From the NCBI GenBank assembly GCA_000828075.3, contig JXCB02000023.1, forward strand, positions 667,937-731,936: DNA of 64,000 bases, read 5' to 3'. Below the pieces are notes generated by a model. That model was not told where the DNA came from, did no database searches, and saw only the letters and a program-made list of their open reading frames with translations. Position numbers and translations under genes: made by a program. Below, in pieces: positions 10,027-18,551 of this stretch (position 1 is its first letter; the number at the start of each line of letters is the position of its first letter). The DNA is from Tolypothrix campylonemoides VB511288. Lineage in GTDB: Bacteria; Cyanobacteriota; Cyanobacteriia; Cyanobacteriales; Nostocaceae.

Positions 10027-10236
10027 ATGCCTAAAATAAATTTAGAAGAAAGTAAACTTAAAGAACTACTGAAAACAGCAATTATTGAATTACTTCAAGA
10101 GCAGAAAGAAGTATTTTCTGATTTATTGGCAGAAGCTATAGAAGACATCGCCCTAGTAAAAGCCATTAAGGAAGGTGAAAATACTGAGAAAGTTGACAGA
10201 GAAGCAATTTTCAAAATTCTGGAAAATAAAGAATGA
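10027..10236 (+). CDS. Antitoxin of a RelE/ParE-type toxin-antitoxin pair
   Basis: This 69-residue acidic helical protein (MPKINLEESK...) overlaps the next gene by 4 bp (ATGA), the classic arrangement of antitoxin before toxin. A purine-rich AAAAGAGAAA precedes the ATG. The C-terminal half (EDIALVKAIKEGENTEKV) looks like the extended toxin-binding tail of RelB/Phd-like antitoxins. The specific family is not certain. The pair is more AT-rich than its neighbours, consistent with horizontal transfer. Confidence 0.75.
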   Translation: MPKINLEESKLKELLKTAIIELLQEQKEVFSDLLAEAIEDIALVKAIKEGENTEKVDREAIFKILENKE

Positions 10237-10499
10237 ACGTTGAGTTCAGAAAAAGTTTTGAAAAAGATTTAAATAAGATTAAAGAAGAATCATTACTGGA
10301 AAGAATAAAGGCAGTCATTGAAGAAGTCGAAAACGCTGAAAATCTAGAAGATGTAAGCAATATTAAAAAACTTAAAGCTGACGGAGATTACTATCGTGTT
10401 AGAGTAGGAGATTACAGAATCGGTATGACGCTCTGTGAAGGTGTGGTGATTTTTGTTAGAGCGTTGCATAGGAAAGATATTTACAGGTTCTTTCCGTAA
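10233..10499 (+). CDS. RelE/ParE-family toxin
   Basis: The 88-residue basic protein has the RelE/ParE fold signature: an N-terminal FRKSFEKDL helix, then KKLKADGDYYRVRVGDYRIGM and a terminal HRKDIYRFFP. RelE members cleave mRNA on the ribosome while ParE members inhibit gyrase; the R-VGDYRIG and HRKDIYR pattern fits the RelE side better, but this is inference. It is translationally coupled to the preceding antitoxin through ATGA. It looks intact. Confidence 0.82.
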   Translation: MNVEFRKSFEKDLNKIKEESLLERIKAVIEEVENAENLEDVSNIKKLKADGDYYRVRVGDYRIGMTLCEGVVIFVRALHRKDIYRFFP

Positions 10500-10612
10500 C
10501 TTGAGCAGATGAATTTCAAAACCCTCCCGCCCTACGTTACCGTTGAACCCCAAAACCCAGATTTGCTAAGATTTTCAATGCCCATAACCTAGCGGCACGT
10601 AAAGATTTCACC

Positions 10613-11623
10613 ATGTCTACATCTGCCATTGACACCAACGACGCAGCGGCTATCCAAGCAGCACAAAACTCTGTTGCAGTGTACGATCGCTCTTTTTGGG
10701 GACGCATTAAAGTTTCGGATGGCGATCGCCTGCGCTTTTTGCACAACCAAAGCACCAATGATATCCAAAGCCTCAAACCAGGACAAGGCTGTGATACTGT
10801 TTTTGTGAATTCTACCGCCCGCACCATTGATTTGGTGACAGCATACATCCTGGAAGATTCGGTGTTGTTGCTGGTTTCGCCTAACCGCCGCGAGTTTCTG
10901 ATGCAATGGCTGGATCGTTACATCTTCTTTGCTGACAAAGTGCAATTGACCGATGTCACTGACGAAACTGCCACCATTAGCCTCATTGGACCAGAAAGTG
11001 ATGCTGTCGTAAAAAAGCTAGGGGCTGAAGCAATTATCGGTCAACCTTATAGCAATCACCTCTTCATCCCCCCTGCTGGCGGGGGGGACACAGGGGCGGT
11101 TCTTGTCGCTGTGGGAAGTGGCTTAGCTTACCCTGGATACACCCTGATTTTGCCTGCTGCTGAAAAAGAACAACTTTGGAGCAAAATTGTTGAAGCTGGG
11201 GCAGTACCCATAGGCGATCGCTCTTGGGAGATGTTGCGAATATTACAAGGACGTCCGACTCCAGACCAGGAACTTACTGAGGATTACAATCCCTTGGAAG
11301 TCGGTTTATGGCAAACTATTTCCTTTAATAAAGGTTGCTACATTGGACAAGAAACCATCGCCCGTTTAAACACTTACAAAGGTGTCAAGCAGCACCTTTG
11401 GGGCATTCACCTAAATGCCCCAGTCGAACCGGGAAGTCCAATTACCATCGGAGATGAAAAAGTTGGCAAACTGACCAGTTACACAAAAACCCTTGATGGT
11501 CACTTTGGACTTGGCTACATCCGCAGCAAGGCTGGTGGTGTAGGTTTGAAAGTTTATGTAGGAGAAGTTGAAGGCGAAGTCACAGAAATCCCGTTTGTTT
11601 CTCAAGATTACCCACAATTGTAA
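10613..11623 (+). CDS. ygfZ: YgfZ/GcvT-like folate-binding protein
   Basis: The 336-residue protein belongs to the folate-binding YgfZ family, related to the glycine cleavage T protein, which helps assemble or repair iron-sulfur clusters. The diagnostic motif KGCYIGQET is present (about residues 238-246) with the catalytically important cysteine. The N-terminal SFWGRIKVSDGDRLRFLHNQSTNDI and central RILQGRPTPDQELTEDYNP are also typical. Length is normal. It stands alone between the toxin-antitoxin pair and a convergent gene. Confidence 0.88.
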   Translation: MSTSAIDTNDAAAIQAAQNSVAVYDRSFWGRIKVSDGDRLRFLHNQSTNDIQSLKPGQGCDTVFVNSTARTIDLVTAYILEDSVLLLVSPNRREFLMQWLDRYIFFADKVQLTDVTDETATISLIGPESDAVVKKLGAEAIIGQPYSNHLFIPPAGGGDTGAVLVAVGSGLAYPGYTLILPAAEKEQLWSKIVEAGAVPIGDRSWEMLRILQGRPTPDQELTEDYNPLEVGLWQTISFNKGCYIGQETIARLNTYKGVKQHLWGIHLNAPVEPGSPITIGDEKVGKLTSYTKTLDGHFGLGYIRSKAGGVGLKVYVGEVEGEVTEIPFVSQDYPQL

Positions 11624-11642
11624 TCACTTGTAATTAGTGGTT

Positions 11643-12788
11643 TTATCGAATGAAACGTGTTTCTTCTTGATCGCATCCCACACCCTGACAAAAGTCATCT
11701 ATCCAATTAGCCAAATGACTCGTACTAGCAGGTGGTGGATTCACTTGCTTATGAGCATTTTTTTGTGGAGTCCTCACAAGCCTACCTTTTCTTTCCACCT
11801 GTGTAGGAAAGGCAACAGATGAGACAGGTTTGCTATCCACCTTGCTAGCAATGAACGCAGCCAATCCCATAGGTTGACTTTTACTTTCCCCATCAGAAGT
11901 ATCAACTGCAAGCAATGATCTCGGTTTGTTTTTCCTGTCCACCTGTGTAGTATGACTAACAAATGCCACGGATTGACTTTTGCTTTCCATTTTGTTTTGA
12001 AAAAATACAGCCAAAGGCATCGACTGACTTTTGCTTTCCGGCTTGATTGTAGTTGTAGTTATTGAACCAAGAGAGTTGCTTTTGCTTTCCACCTGAGTGC
12101 TAGCAACTGCAACAGATTGTACAGATTTACCGTTGTTTTCCTCTTCACTGACAATTGCACTAAAACTGGAAGCTTTACTCTCGGTTCGCGTAGGAACTTC
12201 GGTAGCCTGTGCAAGAGATGATACTTGAGTTTTGAGGTCATGTGGAAACAATCCCAAACCTAACCCCCCAACCCCCTTCCCTCTTAGGGAAGGGGGAGAA
12301 TTTAAAGCCTCTCTCAGTATAAAAGCTGCTCCTCTTCCCTCCCCTTTTAGGGGAGGGTTAGGGAGAGGTGGAGAGAGGTTTGGAGAGAGGTTATCCACCC
12401 GTGAATTTTCTACTTCTGTGTCAACTACATTGGGCGTTAAAGGCTGATACTCAAGCAACGTCTGGTGCCAAAACTCATTTTTAACCTCGTTTTCAACCAG
12501 AGAATCAGCTGATTCTACTAAATCTAAATGCTCCTCAGGATTAAAGTTAAGACCTAAAGCTGCAATAATCTGATCTGGATCGTTGTTCAGTTCCAAAATA
12601 AAAGGAAAAATTTCTTCAAGTTGTGGTTCCAAAACAGACACAGTTGCCAAAATAAAACCAGAGGAAGGACGGCGCTGACCATCGTAACTTCCCCAAACTC
12701 GCATTTTTATCAGCCACGAACGATTGTTAGAGTAGTAACTCACCCACTTAAGTTTCAAAGAATGACGTAGCTGCTGAATATTCATCAT
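11643..12788 (-). CDS. DUF5331-type protein with low-complexity tail and an inserted repeat
   Basis: The double ATG at 12788/12785 is preceded by GCGGGAC and starts the conserved cyanobacterial domain MNIQQLRHSLKLKWVSYY (DUF5331-like, residues about 1-90, including RVWGSYDGQRRPSSGFI). The long remainder is unstructured and repetitive, with recurrent ESKSQS/ESKSNS/DSKPVS motifs. Residues about 131-180 (NLSPPLPNPPLKGEGRG, PPSLRGKGVGGLG) are the translation of a palindromic intergenic-type repeat inserted in frame. Function is unknown. It is convergent with ygfZ, with a 19-bp gap. Confidence 0.72.
   Translation of the reverse strand: MMNIQQLRHSLKLKWVSYYSNNRSWLIKMRVWGSYDGQRRPSSGFILATVSVLEPQLEEIFPFILELNNDPDQIIAALGLNFNPEEHLDLVESADSLVENEVKNEFWHQTLLEYQPLTPNVVDTEVENSRVDNLSPNLSPPLPNPPLKGEGRGAAFILREALNSPPSLRGKGVGGLGLGLFPHDLKTQVSSLAQATEVPTRTESKASSFSAIVSEEENNGKSVQSVAVASTQVESKSNSLGSITTTTIKPESKSQSMPLAVFFQNKMESKSQSVAFVSHTTQVDRKNKPRSLLAVDTSDGESKSQPMGLAAFIASKVDSKPVSSVAFPTQVERKGRLVRTPQKNAHKQVNPPPASTSHLANWIDDFCQGVGCDQEETRFIR
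12247..12395. repeat. Palindromic repeat element inserted inside a coding gene
   Basis: Two GC-rich hairpins lie here: 12272-12296 (11-bp arms CCCCCTTCCCT) and 12337-12357 (9-bp arms CCCTCCCCT), flanked by CCTAACCC / GGGTTAGGG and GGAGAGAGG repeats. The element keeps the reading frame of the DUF5331 gene on the minus strand. Similar CCTAACCC-type elements are known as dispersed repeats in Nostoc-type genomes (family recollection, not tested here). Confidence 0.75.
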
Positions 12789-12899
12789 GAAATGTCCCGC
12801 TTCAGTCAAAAAGAGTGCAGACCTCTATAATCTATAAACTGTTAATAATGAACCATTACCCTGTGGATGAAACCGATAATAGAGCATCTGTGTCACTCT

Positions 12900-13187
12900 T
12901 TAACCACCGCGTAAATGCTGTTCTGCCAGTAGAGGTACTTCACTAGGATGAACGCGACTATACCAGACCCTCTCTGGTAGTATCAGCACTATGGGTCCAT
13001 TGCCGCATTGTCCTAAACAGCCGCAACCACTCACAGTCACTTCAGAAAATCGTTGCGCCTCAAATGCCGCTAGTACCTTTGCTGCACCTTGCTTGCGACA
13101 AGTGCGATTTTGGCACACCCGAACGCACTTAGGAGATTCGGGTGGCGGCGTTGCTGGGGAGTTAGATGATTGAGATATTCTGTCCAT
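12900..13187 (-). CDS. Thioredoxin-like [2Fe-2S] ferredoxin
   Basis: The 95-residue protein carries the four cysteines of thioredoxin-fold 2Fe-2S ferredoxins (NuoE/HoxE-like): Cys25-x4-Cys30 and Cys57-x3-Cys61 in VCQNRTC and CLGQC. The end (GPIVLILPERVWYSRVHPSEV) is the usual C-terminal strand-helix part. An extra Cys21 and Cys55 flank the ligands. It is likely a soluble electron carrier; the partner is not identifiable from context. The first 18 residues are low-complexity. Confidence 0.86.
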   Translation of the reverse strand: MDRISQSSNSPATPPPESPKCVRVCQNRTCRKQGAAKVLAAFEAQRFSEVTVSGCGCLGQCGNGPIVLILPERVWYSRVHPSEVPLLAEQHLRGG

Positions 13188-13363
13188 TTGTCAATTGTTC
13201 TTTGTCTTTTGTCATGAGTCATCTGTTCTTTGCTTTTGGGAGCATCCCAAATGTGTAAATTGCCCATGCGTTAAGGCGCATATTCTATTCGCCGGGAATT
13301 TTTGCATACATTGGGATACTCCCTTGCTTTTCGACAAATGAGTTCATGACAAAAGACTCATGA

Positions 13364-14338
13364 CTAATGTGGTAAAAGACCTTTTGATTGTAGCCATTCG
13401 TCGTTGAATATACGTGACTGGTAACGAGAACCGCTATCACATAAAATGGTGACGATGGTATGTCCTGGTCCCATTTGTTTTGCTAAAGCAACCGCTGCGG
13501 CAACATTTATACCTGTGGAACCGCCCATGAATAGCCCATCTTTCCGCAGTAACTGATACACGGCCCGTATGGCTTCCGTGTCATCAATCTGGATGGCGTC
13601 ATCAGCCGGTGCACCTTCCATATTGGCGGTAATGCGACTGTTACCGATGCCTTCGGTAATAGAATTGCCTTCAATCTTGATTTCGCCTGTTTTTACATAG
13701 CTGTAAAGCCCGCTGCCCATCGGATCGGCAACAACGCATTTGATAGCTGGATTTTTCTCTTTTAAGTACATTGCGACACCTGCAAAAGTGCCACCAGTTC
13801 CTGTTGAAGTGACCCAAGCATCAACTTTACCATCTGTCTGTGTCCAAATTTCCGGTCCTGTAGTTTCGTAATGGGCGCGGCGGTTTGCTAAGTTATCAAA
13901 CTGATTTGCCCAAATGGCATTTTCCATCTCGCTAGCGATTCTGCCAGAGAGTTTGACGTAGTTGTTGGGGTCTTTATAAGGTACAGCAGGGACAGGACGA
14001 ACTTCTGCGCCTAATGCCCTCAAGGCATCCATCTTTTCTTGAGACTGAGTGTTGGGAATAATAATCAGGCATTTATAGCCTTTGGCGTTGCAAATATGTG
14101 CTAGTCCAATACCAGTATTACCAGCTGTTCCTTCTACGACGGTACCACCGGGTTTAAGTAAGCCTTTTTCTTCGGCATCTTGGATAATGTAAAGTGCTGC
14201 CCGATCTTTGACGGAACCACCAGGGTTGAGAAATTCTGCTTTAGCGAGGATTTCGCATCCAGTTTCTTCACTAAAACTGTTTAAACGAATCAGCGGTGTA
14301 TGACCTACGCTACCTACAAAGCCGTTTTTAATATCCAT
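13364..14338 (-). CDS. cysK: Cysteine synthase (O-acetylserine sulfhydrylase)
   Basis: The 324-residue PLP enzyme makes cysteine from O-acetylserine and sulfide. The PLP lysine is in GGSVKDR (Lys44), the substrate loop in EGTAGNTG (69-76) and the PLP phosphate loop in TSTGTGGTF. Length and the MDIKNGFVGSVGHTPLIRL start fit the family. The related cystathionine beta-synthase and CysM branches share these motifs, so the A-type assignment is family-level. It is a single gene on the minus strand with an upstream region of about 750 bp. Confidence 0.88.
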   Translation of the reverse strand: MDIKNGFVGSVGHTPLIRLNSFSEETGCEILAKAEFLNPGGSVKDRAALYIIQDAEEKGLLKPGGTVVEGTAGNTGIGLAHICNAKGYKCLIIIPNTQSQEKMDALRALGAEVRPVPAVPYKDPNNYVKLSGRIASEMENAIWANQFDNLANRRAHYETTGPEIWTQTDGKVDAWVTSTGTGGTFAGVAMYLKEKNPAIKCVVADPMGSGLYSYVKTGEIKIEGNSITEGIGNSRITANMEGAPADDAIQIDDTEAIRAVYQLLRKDGLFMGGSTGINVAAAVALAKQMGPGHTIVTILCDSGSRYQSRIFNDEWLQSKGLLPH

Positions 14339-15090
14339 GTTGAATTTTACCTATCTTATTCCCATGAGTTTGAGTGAACCTATCTCAAACTTATCGGTAA
14401 ACGAGACTATGCTTTTGGTCATCAGAAAATTTCAACTGGTCGCAGCATTCCTTCCCCATTAACGAGTACGTATGGTGGGGGACGCCACATACCTGGGTCG
14501 GAAGACCCCTATGGCTAACGCCACGCCTTACGGCGAACGGGTATCTCCTGCCAAGACGCTACGTGTTGGCTGCGCCTGCCCTTTGCGCTTACGCCAGTTA
14601 CCTGACGCCACTTGCTCCACTTGGGGAACCAGCGTTGGCGTTCCCTGGACGGTGCAAACTGCCGTCCCGCCCTTGGAGACTGGCGTGAGACTCCAAGACC
14701 GCAGTAGCACATGAGGGAAACCCTCCTACAGTACTGGCTGGCGACTGTATGCCGCTCTGAGACCTCTGTACTGGGACTGTTGAAGGGGGAAATGCTCTAA
14801 AATTTGGGAGGGACTTTATTCCCCCGGACATATTTTTTCATTTGAGAACCATTACCCCAATCCCTAATCCCCAATCGCCAGTCGCCTTTACTGAGACGTA
14901 ACTCCTCATGCGTAACACCTAATTGACCCTATACTGATTTTAAAGAACTCTTTGTGAAAGATTAAGCAATTCCCCTGACACAAAGATTTTTCAACGTCAC
15001 TTAAAATTGTCGTACTGTGCTAAATTTTGAACCTACAGCGTAGGTGCTTTTTATGAGCTTATCGGTAGAAGTTTGCCTTGCCGACATAAA
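14339..15090. repeat. Long intergenic region with dispersed palindromic repeats
   Basis: No convincing gene is seen; ORFs between 14472 and 14831 are repeat translation. The region 14460-14810 is GC-rich and mosaic: it begins with a 21-nt word (TAACGAGTAC...) repeated at 26957, then contains GCGAACGGGTATCTCCT and GAGGGAAACCCTCCT, both of which recur inside the NB-ARC gene near 46 kb. About 14859-14880 holds a CCCTAATCCCCAAT repeat, the complement of one at 26885. The rest to 15090 is AT-rich and should include the promoter of the histidine kinase gene. Confidence 0.65.
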
Positions 15091-16497
15091 ATGAGAAGAC
15101 CGCTTGCACACCAAATTAAAGTCGGGCTGTTGTTAGCGCTGGTGTTGTTACTCGTCAATGCTCTGGTATCTTATCGCAATATCCGCAGGCTGATTCAAAA
15201 TGAGCGTTCGGTCACTCATAGCCAACAGGTGTTAGCTGAACTGGAAGAAACACTCTCAACCTTAAAGGACGCAGAAACTGGACAGCGCGGATATTTGCTC
15301 ACTGGTAATGAAAATTATCTGCAACCGTATAAACAGGCGATCGCCCAAATTTCAGCTTCCATGGACTCTTTGACAAAACTAACAGCAGATAATCCCAACT
15401 ACGAACAACCGCTTTATATCTTACAACAGAGGATTACAGCTAAACTAGATGAACTGCAACTAACCATCAAATTACGCCGCGAACAGGGTTTTGATGCTGC
15501 TGTGCGAGTCGTCAGGACGAATCGTGGCAGGCAGATCATGCTTAATATTCGTCAGCAAATTGCTGAGATGAAAGATATGGAAAAGAACCTTTTGCAGCAG
15601 CGGGCAAAAGAGTCGCAAGCCAGCACTCAGCAGACCCTACTCACATTTTCTATTGCCAGTAGTGTAAATCTGGTACTGCTAGCTTTAGTCTACTACTTAT
15701 TTAAGCATAACCAGCTTCAAAGCGAGCAGGAAAAGGAAACCTTAGAAAAGCGAGTCTCTGATCGTACCCTGCAATTGCAATCAGCCAACGACGAACTCGA
15801 AGCCTTTGGTTATACAGTTTCTCACGATTTGCAAGCTCCGTTGCGGGGAATGCATGGGTTTGCAGAAGCTTTGCTAGAAGACTACGGCGATGTACTTGAT
15901 GAACTTGGTAAAGAGTATACGCGACGTATTCTCATTTCTGCCCTGCGGTTAGAAGATTTAATACAGGACTTACTTGCCTACAGTCACCTCAGCCGCAGTG
16001 AATTGCCACTAAAAGTCATAGATTTGACACAGCTTCTGTCAGAGGTTATCAAGGAAATACAACCTGATATAGAAGAAAAGCAAGCAGAAATTAAAATTCA
16101 ATCACCGCTACCACAAGTTATTGGTCATCACTCAACGTTGGTTCAAGTTATCACTAATTTGTTGCTAAATGCGATGAAATTTGTGAAAGTCAGTGTACGA
16201 CCACAGGTGCAGGTGTGTGCCGAAAGACACGACAATTGGGTACGCTTGTGGGTGGCTGATAATGGCATTGGCATTGCCCCGGAACATCAACAACGTATTT
16301 TTCGCGTTTTTGAACGTTTGCATGGGCAGGAAACTTATCCTGGTACTGGGATAGGATTAGCAATTGTGCGTAAAGGTGTTGAGCGTATGCATGGACAAGT
16401 AGGGGTAGAATCCCAGTTGGCACAGGGAAGCAGATTTTGGATTGACTTGAGGAGTCCGGATGACAGCGCCACACACAATATTGCTAGTAGAAGATGA
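15091..16497 (+). CDS. CHASE3-domain sensor histidine kinase
   Basis: The open frame reaches a TTG at 15073, but the ATG at 15091 (MRRPLAHQIKV) gives the normal membrane start; 468 residues. A first transmembrane helix (about 9-29), a CHASE3 extracellular sensor (about 32-165, with TGQRGYLLTGNENYL), and a second helix (about 181-201) lead to a coiled segment and the HisKA box with the phospho-accepting His245 in VSHDLQAPLRGM. The ATPase part has NLLLNAMKF (N box), ADNGIGI (G1) and GTGIGLAIV (G2). It overlaps the following response regulator gene by 38 bp, so the two form a dedicated two-component pair. The ligand is unknown. Confidence 0.9.
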   Translation: MRRPLAHQIKVGLLLALVLLLVNALVSYRNIRRLIQNERSVTHSQQVLAELEETLSTLKDAETGQRGYLLTGNENYLQPYKQAIAQISASMDSLTKLTADNPNYEQPLYILQQRITAKLDELQLTIKLRREQGFDAAVRVVRTNRGRQIMLNIRQQIAEMKDMEKNLLQQRAKESQASTQQTLLTFSIASSVNLVLLALVYYLFKHNQLQSEQEKETLEKRVSDRTLQLQSANDELEAFGYTVSHDLQAPLRGMHGFAEALLEDYGDVLDELGKEYTRRILISALRLEDLIQDLLAYSHLSRSELPLKVIDLTQLLSEVIKEIQPDIEEKQAEIKIQSPLPQVIGHHSTLVQVITNLLLNAMKFVKVSVRPQVQVCAERHDNWVRLWVADNGIGIAPEHQQRIFRVFERLHGQETYPGTGIGLAIVRKGVERMHGQVGVESQLAQGSRFWIDLRSPDDSATHNIASRR

Positions 16498-16912
16498 TCC
16501 TAATGACATTCTCCTGACACAACGGGCTTTTCGCAAAGCGAATCTCACGAATGCTGTATTGCAAATTGTGACTGATGGAGATACTGCAGTTGCTTACCTC
16601 AGTGGTGTAGGAGAATATGCAGACCGCGATCGCTATCCCTTACCCGTGGTAGTTTTGTTAGATTTAAAACTTCCGCGTCGTTCCGGTCATGAAATCTTAG
16701 CATGGCTGCGCCAGCAACCCGAACTCAAGCGGTTACTGGTGGTTATCTTGACTTCCTCTAACCACAGATCTGATATCAATCAGGCTTACGACTTGGGGGC
16801 TAATTCCTATCTCCTTAAACCTGTCGGTCTTACCGCTTTGGTAGAGGTAGTACAAGCACTGAATTTATATTGGATTTTACTCAATCAAAAACCAGAAATT
16901 CGACAATTTTAA
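16460..16912 (+). CDS. CheY-like response regulator (Rcp1 type)
   Basis: This 150-residue single-domain receiver has ILLVEDDPND at the N-terminus, the phospho-accepting Asp68 in LLDLKLPRRSG, Thr98-Ser99 and Lys120 in YLLKPVG. There is no output domain, as in the Rcp1 family that partners cyanobacterial phytochrome-like kinases. It starts within the 3' end of the CHASE3 kinase gene (38-bp overlap), so it is almost certainly its cognate partner. Confidence 0.92.
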   Translation: MTAPHTILLVEDDPNDILLTQRAFRKANLTNAVLQIVTDGDTAVAYLSGVGEYADRDRYPLPVVVLLDLKLPRRSGHEILAWLRQQPELKRLLVVILTSSNHRSDINQAYDLGANSYLLKPVGLTALVEVVQALNLYWILLNQKPEIRQF

Positions 16913-16960
16913 AACACTGTGCAAGAACTCACGAATCAGAACTCAGGAATCAGAATTAAA

Positions 16961-17010
16961 AAATAATTACACAACTAGGAATTTACTTATTCCTAGTTGT
17001 GTAATTATTT
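16961..17010. terminator. Long perfect hairpin between convergent genes
   Basis: A 21-nt perfect inverted repeat (AAATAATTACACAACTAGG... at 16961-16981 against 16990-17010) with an 8-nt loop lies between the response regulator and DedA genes, which converge. It is flanked by A/T runs on both sides, so it can act as a two-way factor-independent terminator. Confidence 0.8.
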
Positions 17011-17093
17011 CTGGGTCGGCTGCACTAGCCTTATGCGATGAGAAGTAGAACAAGCGTCGCTGACACACTACACACCGCCAAACTTGCTCTTTC

Positions 17094-17125
17094 TCACTCC
17101 CTCACTCCCTCACTCCTTCACTCCC
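17094..17125. repeat. TCACTCCC octamer tandem repeat
   Basis: Four copies of the 8-bp unit TCACTCCC (one with a T change) lie here and run into the 3' end of the DedA-family gene; its stop codon at 17110-17112 and the last codons GVKE are made of this repeat. The same unit recurs at 30157-30217 and 48330-48374. Confidence 0.8.
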
Positions 17126-17733
17126 TTTCCCCGGGACTCCAACCATATGGGGATAGCAATCACCGCAACTAGAATCAGCAGCGCCAAGAGTGCAAACTGA
17201 GTCACCCAAGCAACCAATTGTTCTAGGGAAACAAGTCTTCCAGCAAAAAAAGCAAGTGTCACCATGACACTCCCCCAGGTAATTGCTCCTACGAGGTTGT
17301 ATGTTAGGAATTTTCCGAAGGGCATTTCAACTATGCCAGCAAGTGGCGCGGAAAAAATTCGCAGCAAAGCAAAAAAGCGCCCAAAAAACACGGCTTTTCC
17401 GGCATTTTCACTAAACTGTTCTTTGATACTCAAAAGTCTGGCTTCTGAAATTCTAAACAAGTTACCCAGGCGCACAAGCAAAGACCACCCGCCAATTCTA
17501 CCAATCCAATAACCGCAGATGCCTCCAATAACAGCACCTGCGATCGCATCACTCAGAACCAGCCAGTAATTTAGCTCTTTGCTACCTGCTAGAAACCCGC
17601 CTACTAAAGTAACGGTTTCACCTGGAAGAGGAATGCCCAGATTCTCTAACAATATTCCCAAAAAAATTGCCCAATATCCATATTCATGAGCAATTTTCTG
17701 GATGTTTTCTAGTGATATAAACTCAAGAGACAT
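17110..17733 (-). CDS. DedA-family membrane protein
   Basis: The 207-residue protein has the DedA/VTT signatures: a first hydrophobic segment with ENLGIPLPGETVTLVGG, GGICGYWIGRIGG, and FGRFFALLRIFSAPLAGI, then two or three C-terminal helices. Members are flippases or transporters for lipid carriers (undecaprenyl phosphate or phosphatidylethanolamine) and affect envelope homeostasis. The exact lipid is not predictable here. The C-terminal tail (GKGVKE) is encoded by an octamer repeat and is probably not conserved. Confidence 0.87.
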   Translation of the reverse strand: MSLEFISLENIQKIAHEYGYWAIFLGILLENLGIPLPGETVTLVGGFLAGSKELNYWLVLSDAIAGAVIGGICGYWIGRIGGWSLLVRLGNLFRISEARLLSIKEQFSENAGKAVFFGRFFALLRIFSAPLAGIVEMPFGKFLTYNLVGAITWGSVMVTLAFFAGRLVSLEQLVAWVTQFALLALLILVAVIAIPIWLESRGKGVKE

Positions 17734-18190
17734 CCAGCACCGCCCTCTTCACAAATTTTTACTTTTACTTTATCTTGACTCTTTTTTGAGCCAAGTGTCA
17801 ATTGAGTCGTTTGCCAAAGTCCAAAATTCATAGGAAAAAATCATCGTAACTATTGACTTTTGACTATTTATTCTCCGCATACCACAACCGTACGCCTAGC
17901 CAAACAAAATATATTTTTTTTATAAAAAATTTATGAAATAGTCCTGACATTGTAAAAATTTTGTAAAAGATACGATTGATACCGAAATTACCCTATGCTT
18001 ATGCCTATATTGGTGAAAGTTAGGACATATTATACGGCATGGATACTGACATTATTAGTCTTAACCGCATTGCTGCCAGTTCCCAGATAACTGGGTGAAG
18101 CAGCATTTTTTATGTATGGTTGAAAGCGAATCAGTATCTGTGTCAGTTTTCTGCATTTTTGTAAAGTGTTTCAATTACTCAGTTAGATTC
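17734..18190. other. Intergenic region between divergent DedA and STAS genes
   Basis: No ORF of note. The middle part is very AT-rich (17905-17960). The right half contains a terminator-like hairpin (listed separately) about 80 bp before the STAS gene, so a short transcript may arise here. Promoters for both flanking genes must lie in this stretch, but I cannot place them. Confidence 0.45.
18072..18110 (+). terminator. Terminator-like hairpin with T run upstream of STAS gene
   Basis: The arms GCTGC (18072-18076) and GCAGC (18100-18104) enclose an inner perfect stem CCCAG-ATAA-CTGGG (18082-18095), and a run ATTTTTTAT follows directly. This is the shape of a factor-independent terminator on the plus strand. 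As there is no gene just upstream on this strand, it would end a small RNA or act as an attenuator for the STAS gene. Confidence 0.55.
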
Positions 18191-18544
18191 ATGACTATCA
18201 CACCAAAATGTCAAGTAGTTTTGTTTAAACCCGAAGGACGCATCGATTTATCGGGTGGTACAGTTCTGAGCGAAAGGATGGCTGCCGTAGTTCCAGAACG
18301 TAATCAACTGTGGGTTATTGATTTAGCAAAAGTTGATTTCATGGATAGTTCTGGGTTGGTTTCCCTTGTCAAAGGCTTGAAGTCGGCACGTCAAAGTGGT
18401 TGTCGGTTGGTTCTTTGCAATGTTCAAGCTCCTGTCAGGTTAGTTTTAGAACTTACCCAACTAGATTCAGTGTTTGAAATATTCAACGCTTACGAAGACA
18501 TTTTCACCATTGTTGAAGAAAGAAGCTTAGTCACAGTAGACTGA
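18191..18544 (+). CDS. STAS-domain protein (anti-sigma factor antagonist-like)
   Basis: The frame is open from a GTG at 18095, but that part has no family similarity and spans the terminator-like hairpin; the ATG at 18191 (MTITPKCQVVLFKPEGRIDLSGG) gives 117 residues, the usual size. The conserved STAS phosphorylation motif is present as VDFMDSSGLVSLV, with Ser in the expected position. Such proteins work in partner-switching with serine kinases such as RsbW/SpoIIAB types. No kinase or phosphatase partner is next to it. Confidence 0.85.
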   Translation: MTITPKCQVVLFKPEGRIDLSGGTVLSERMAAVVPERNQLWVIDLAKVDFMDSSGLVSLVKGLKSARQSGCRLVLCNVQAPVRLVLELTQLDSVFEIFNAYEDIFTIVEERSLVTVD

Positions 18545-18551
18545 CATCCTA

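Noticed and set aside
14472-14714. 80-codon plus-strand frame and minus-strand frames at 14515-14831
   Set aside because: These translate palindromic repeat DNA in a non-coding region, with no start signals.
18095-18190. N-terminal extension of the STAS protein from a GTG
   Set aside because: It crosses the terminator-like hairpin and its residues do not belong to the STAS family.
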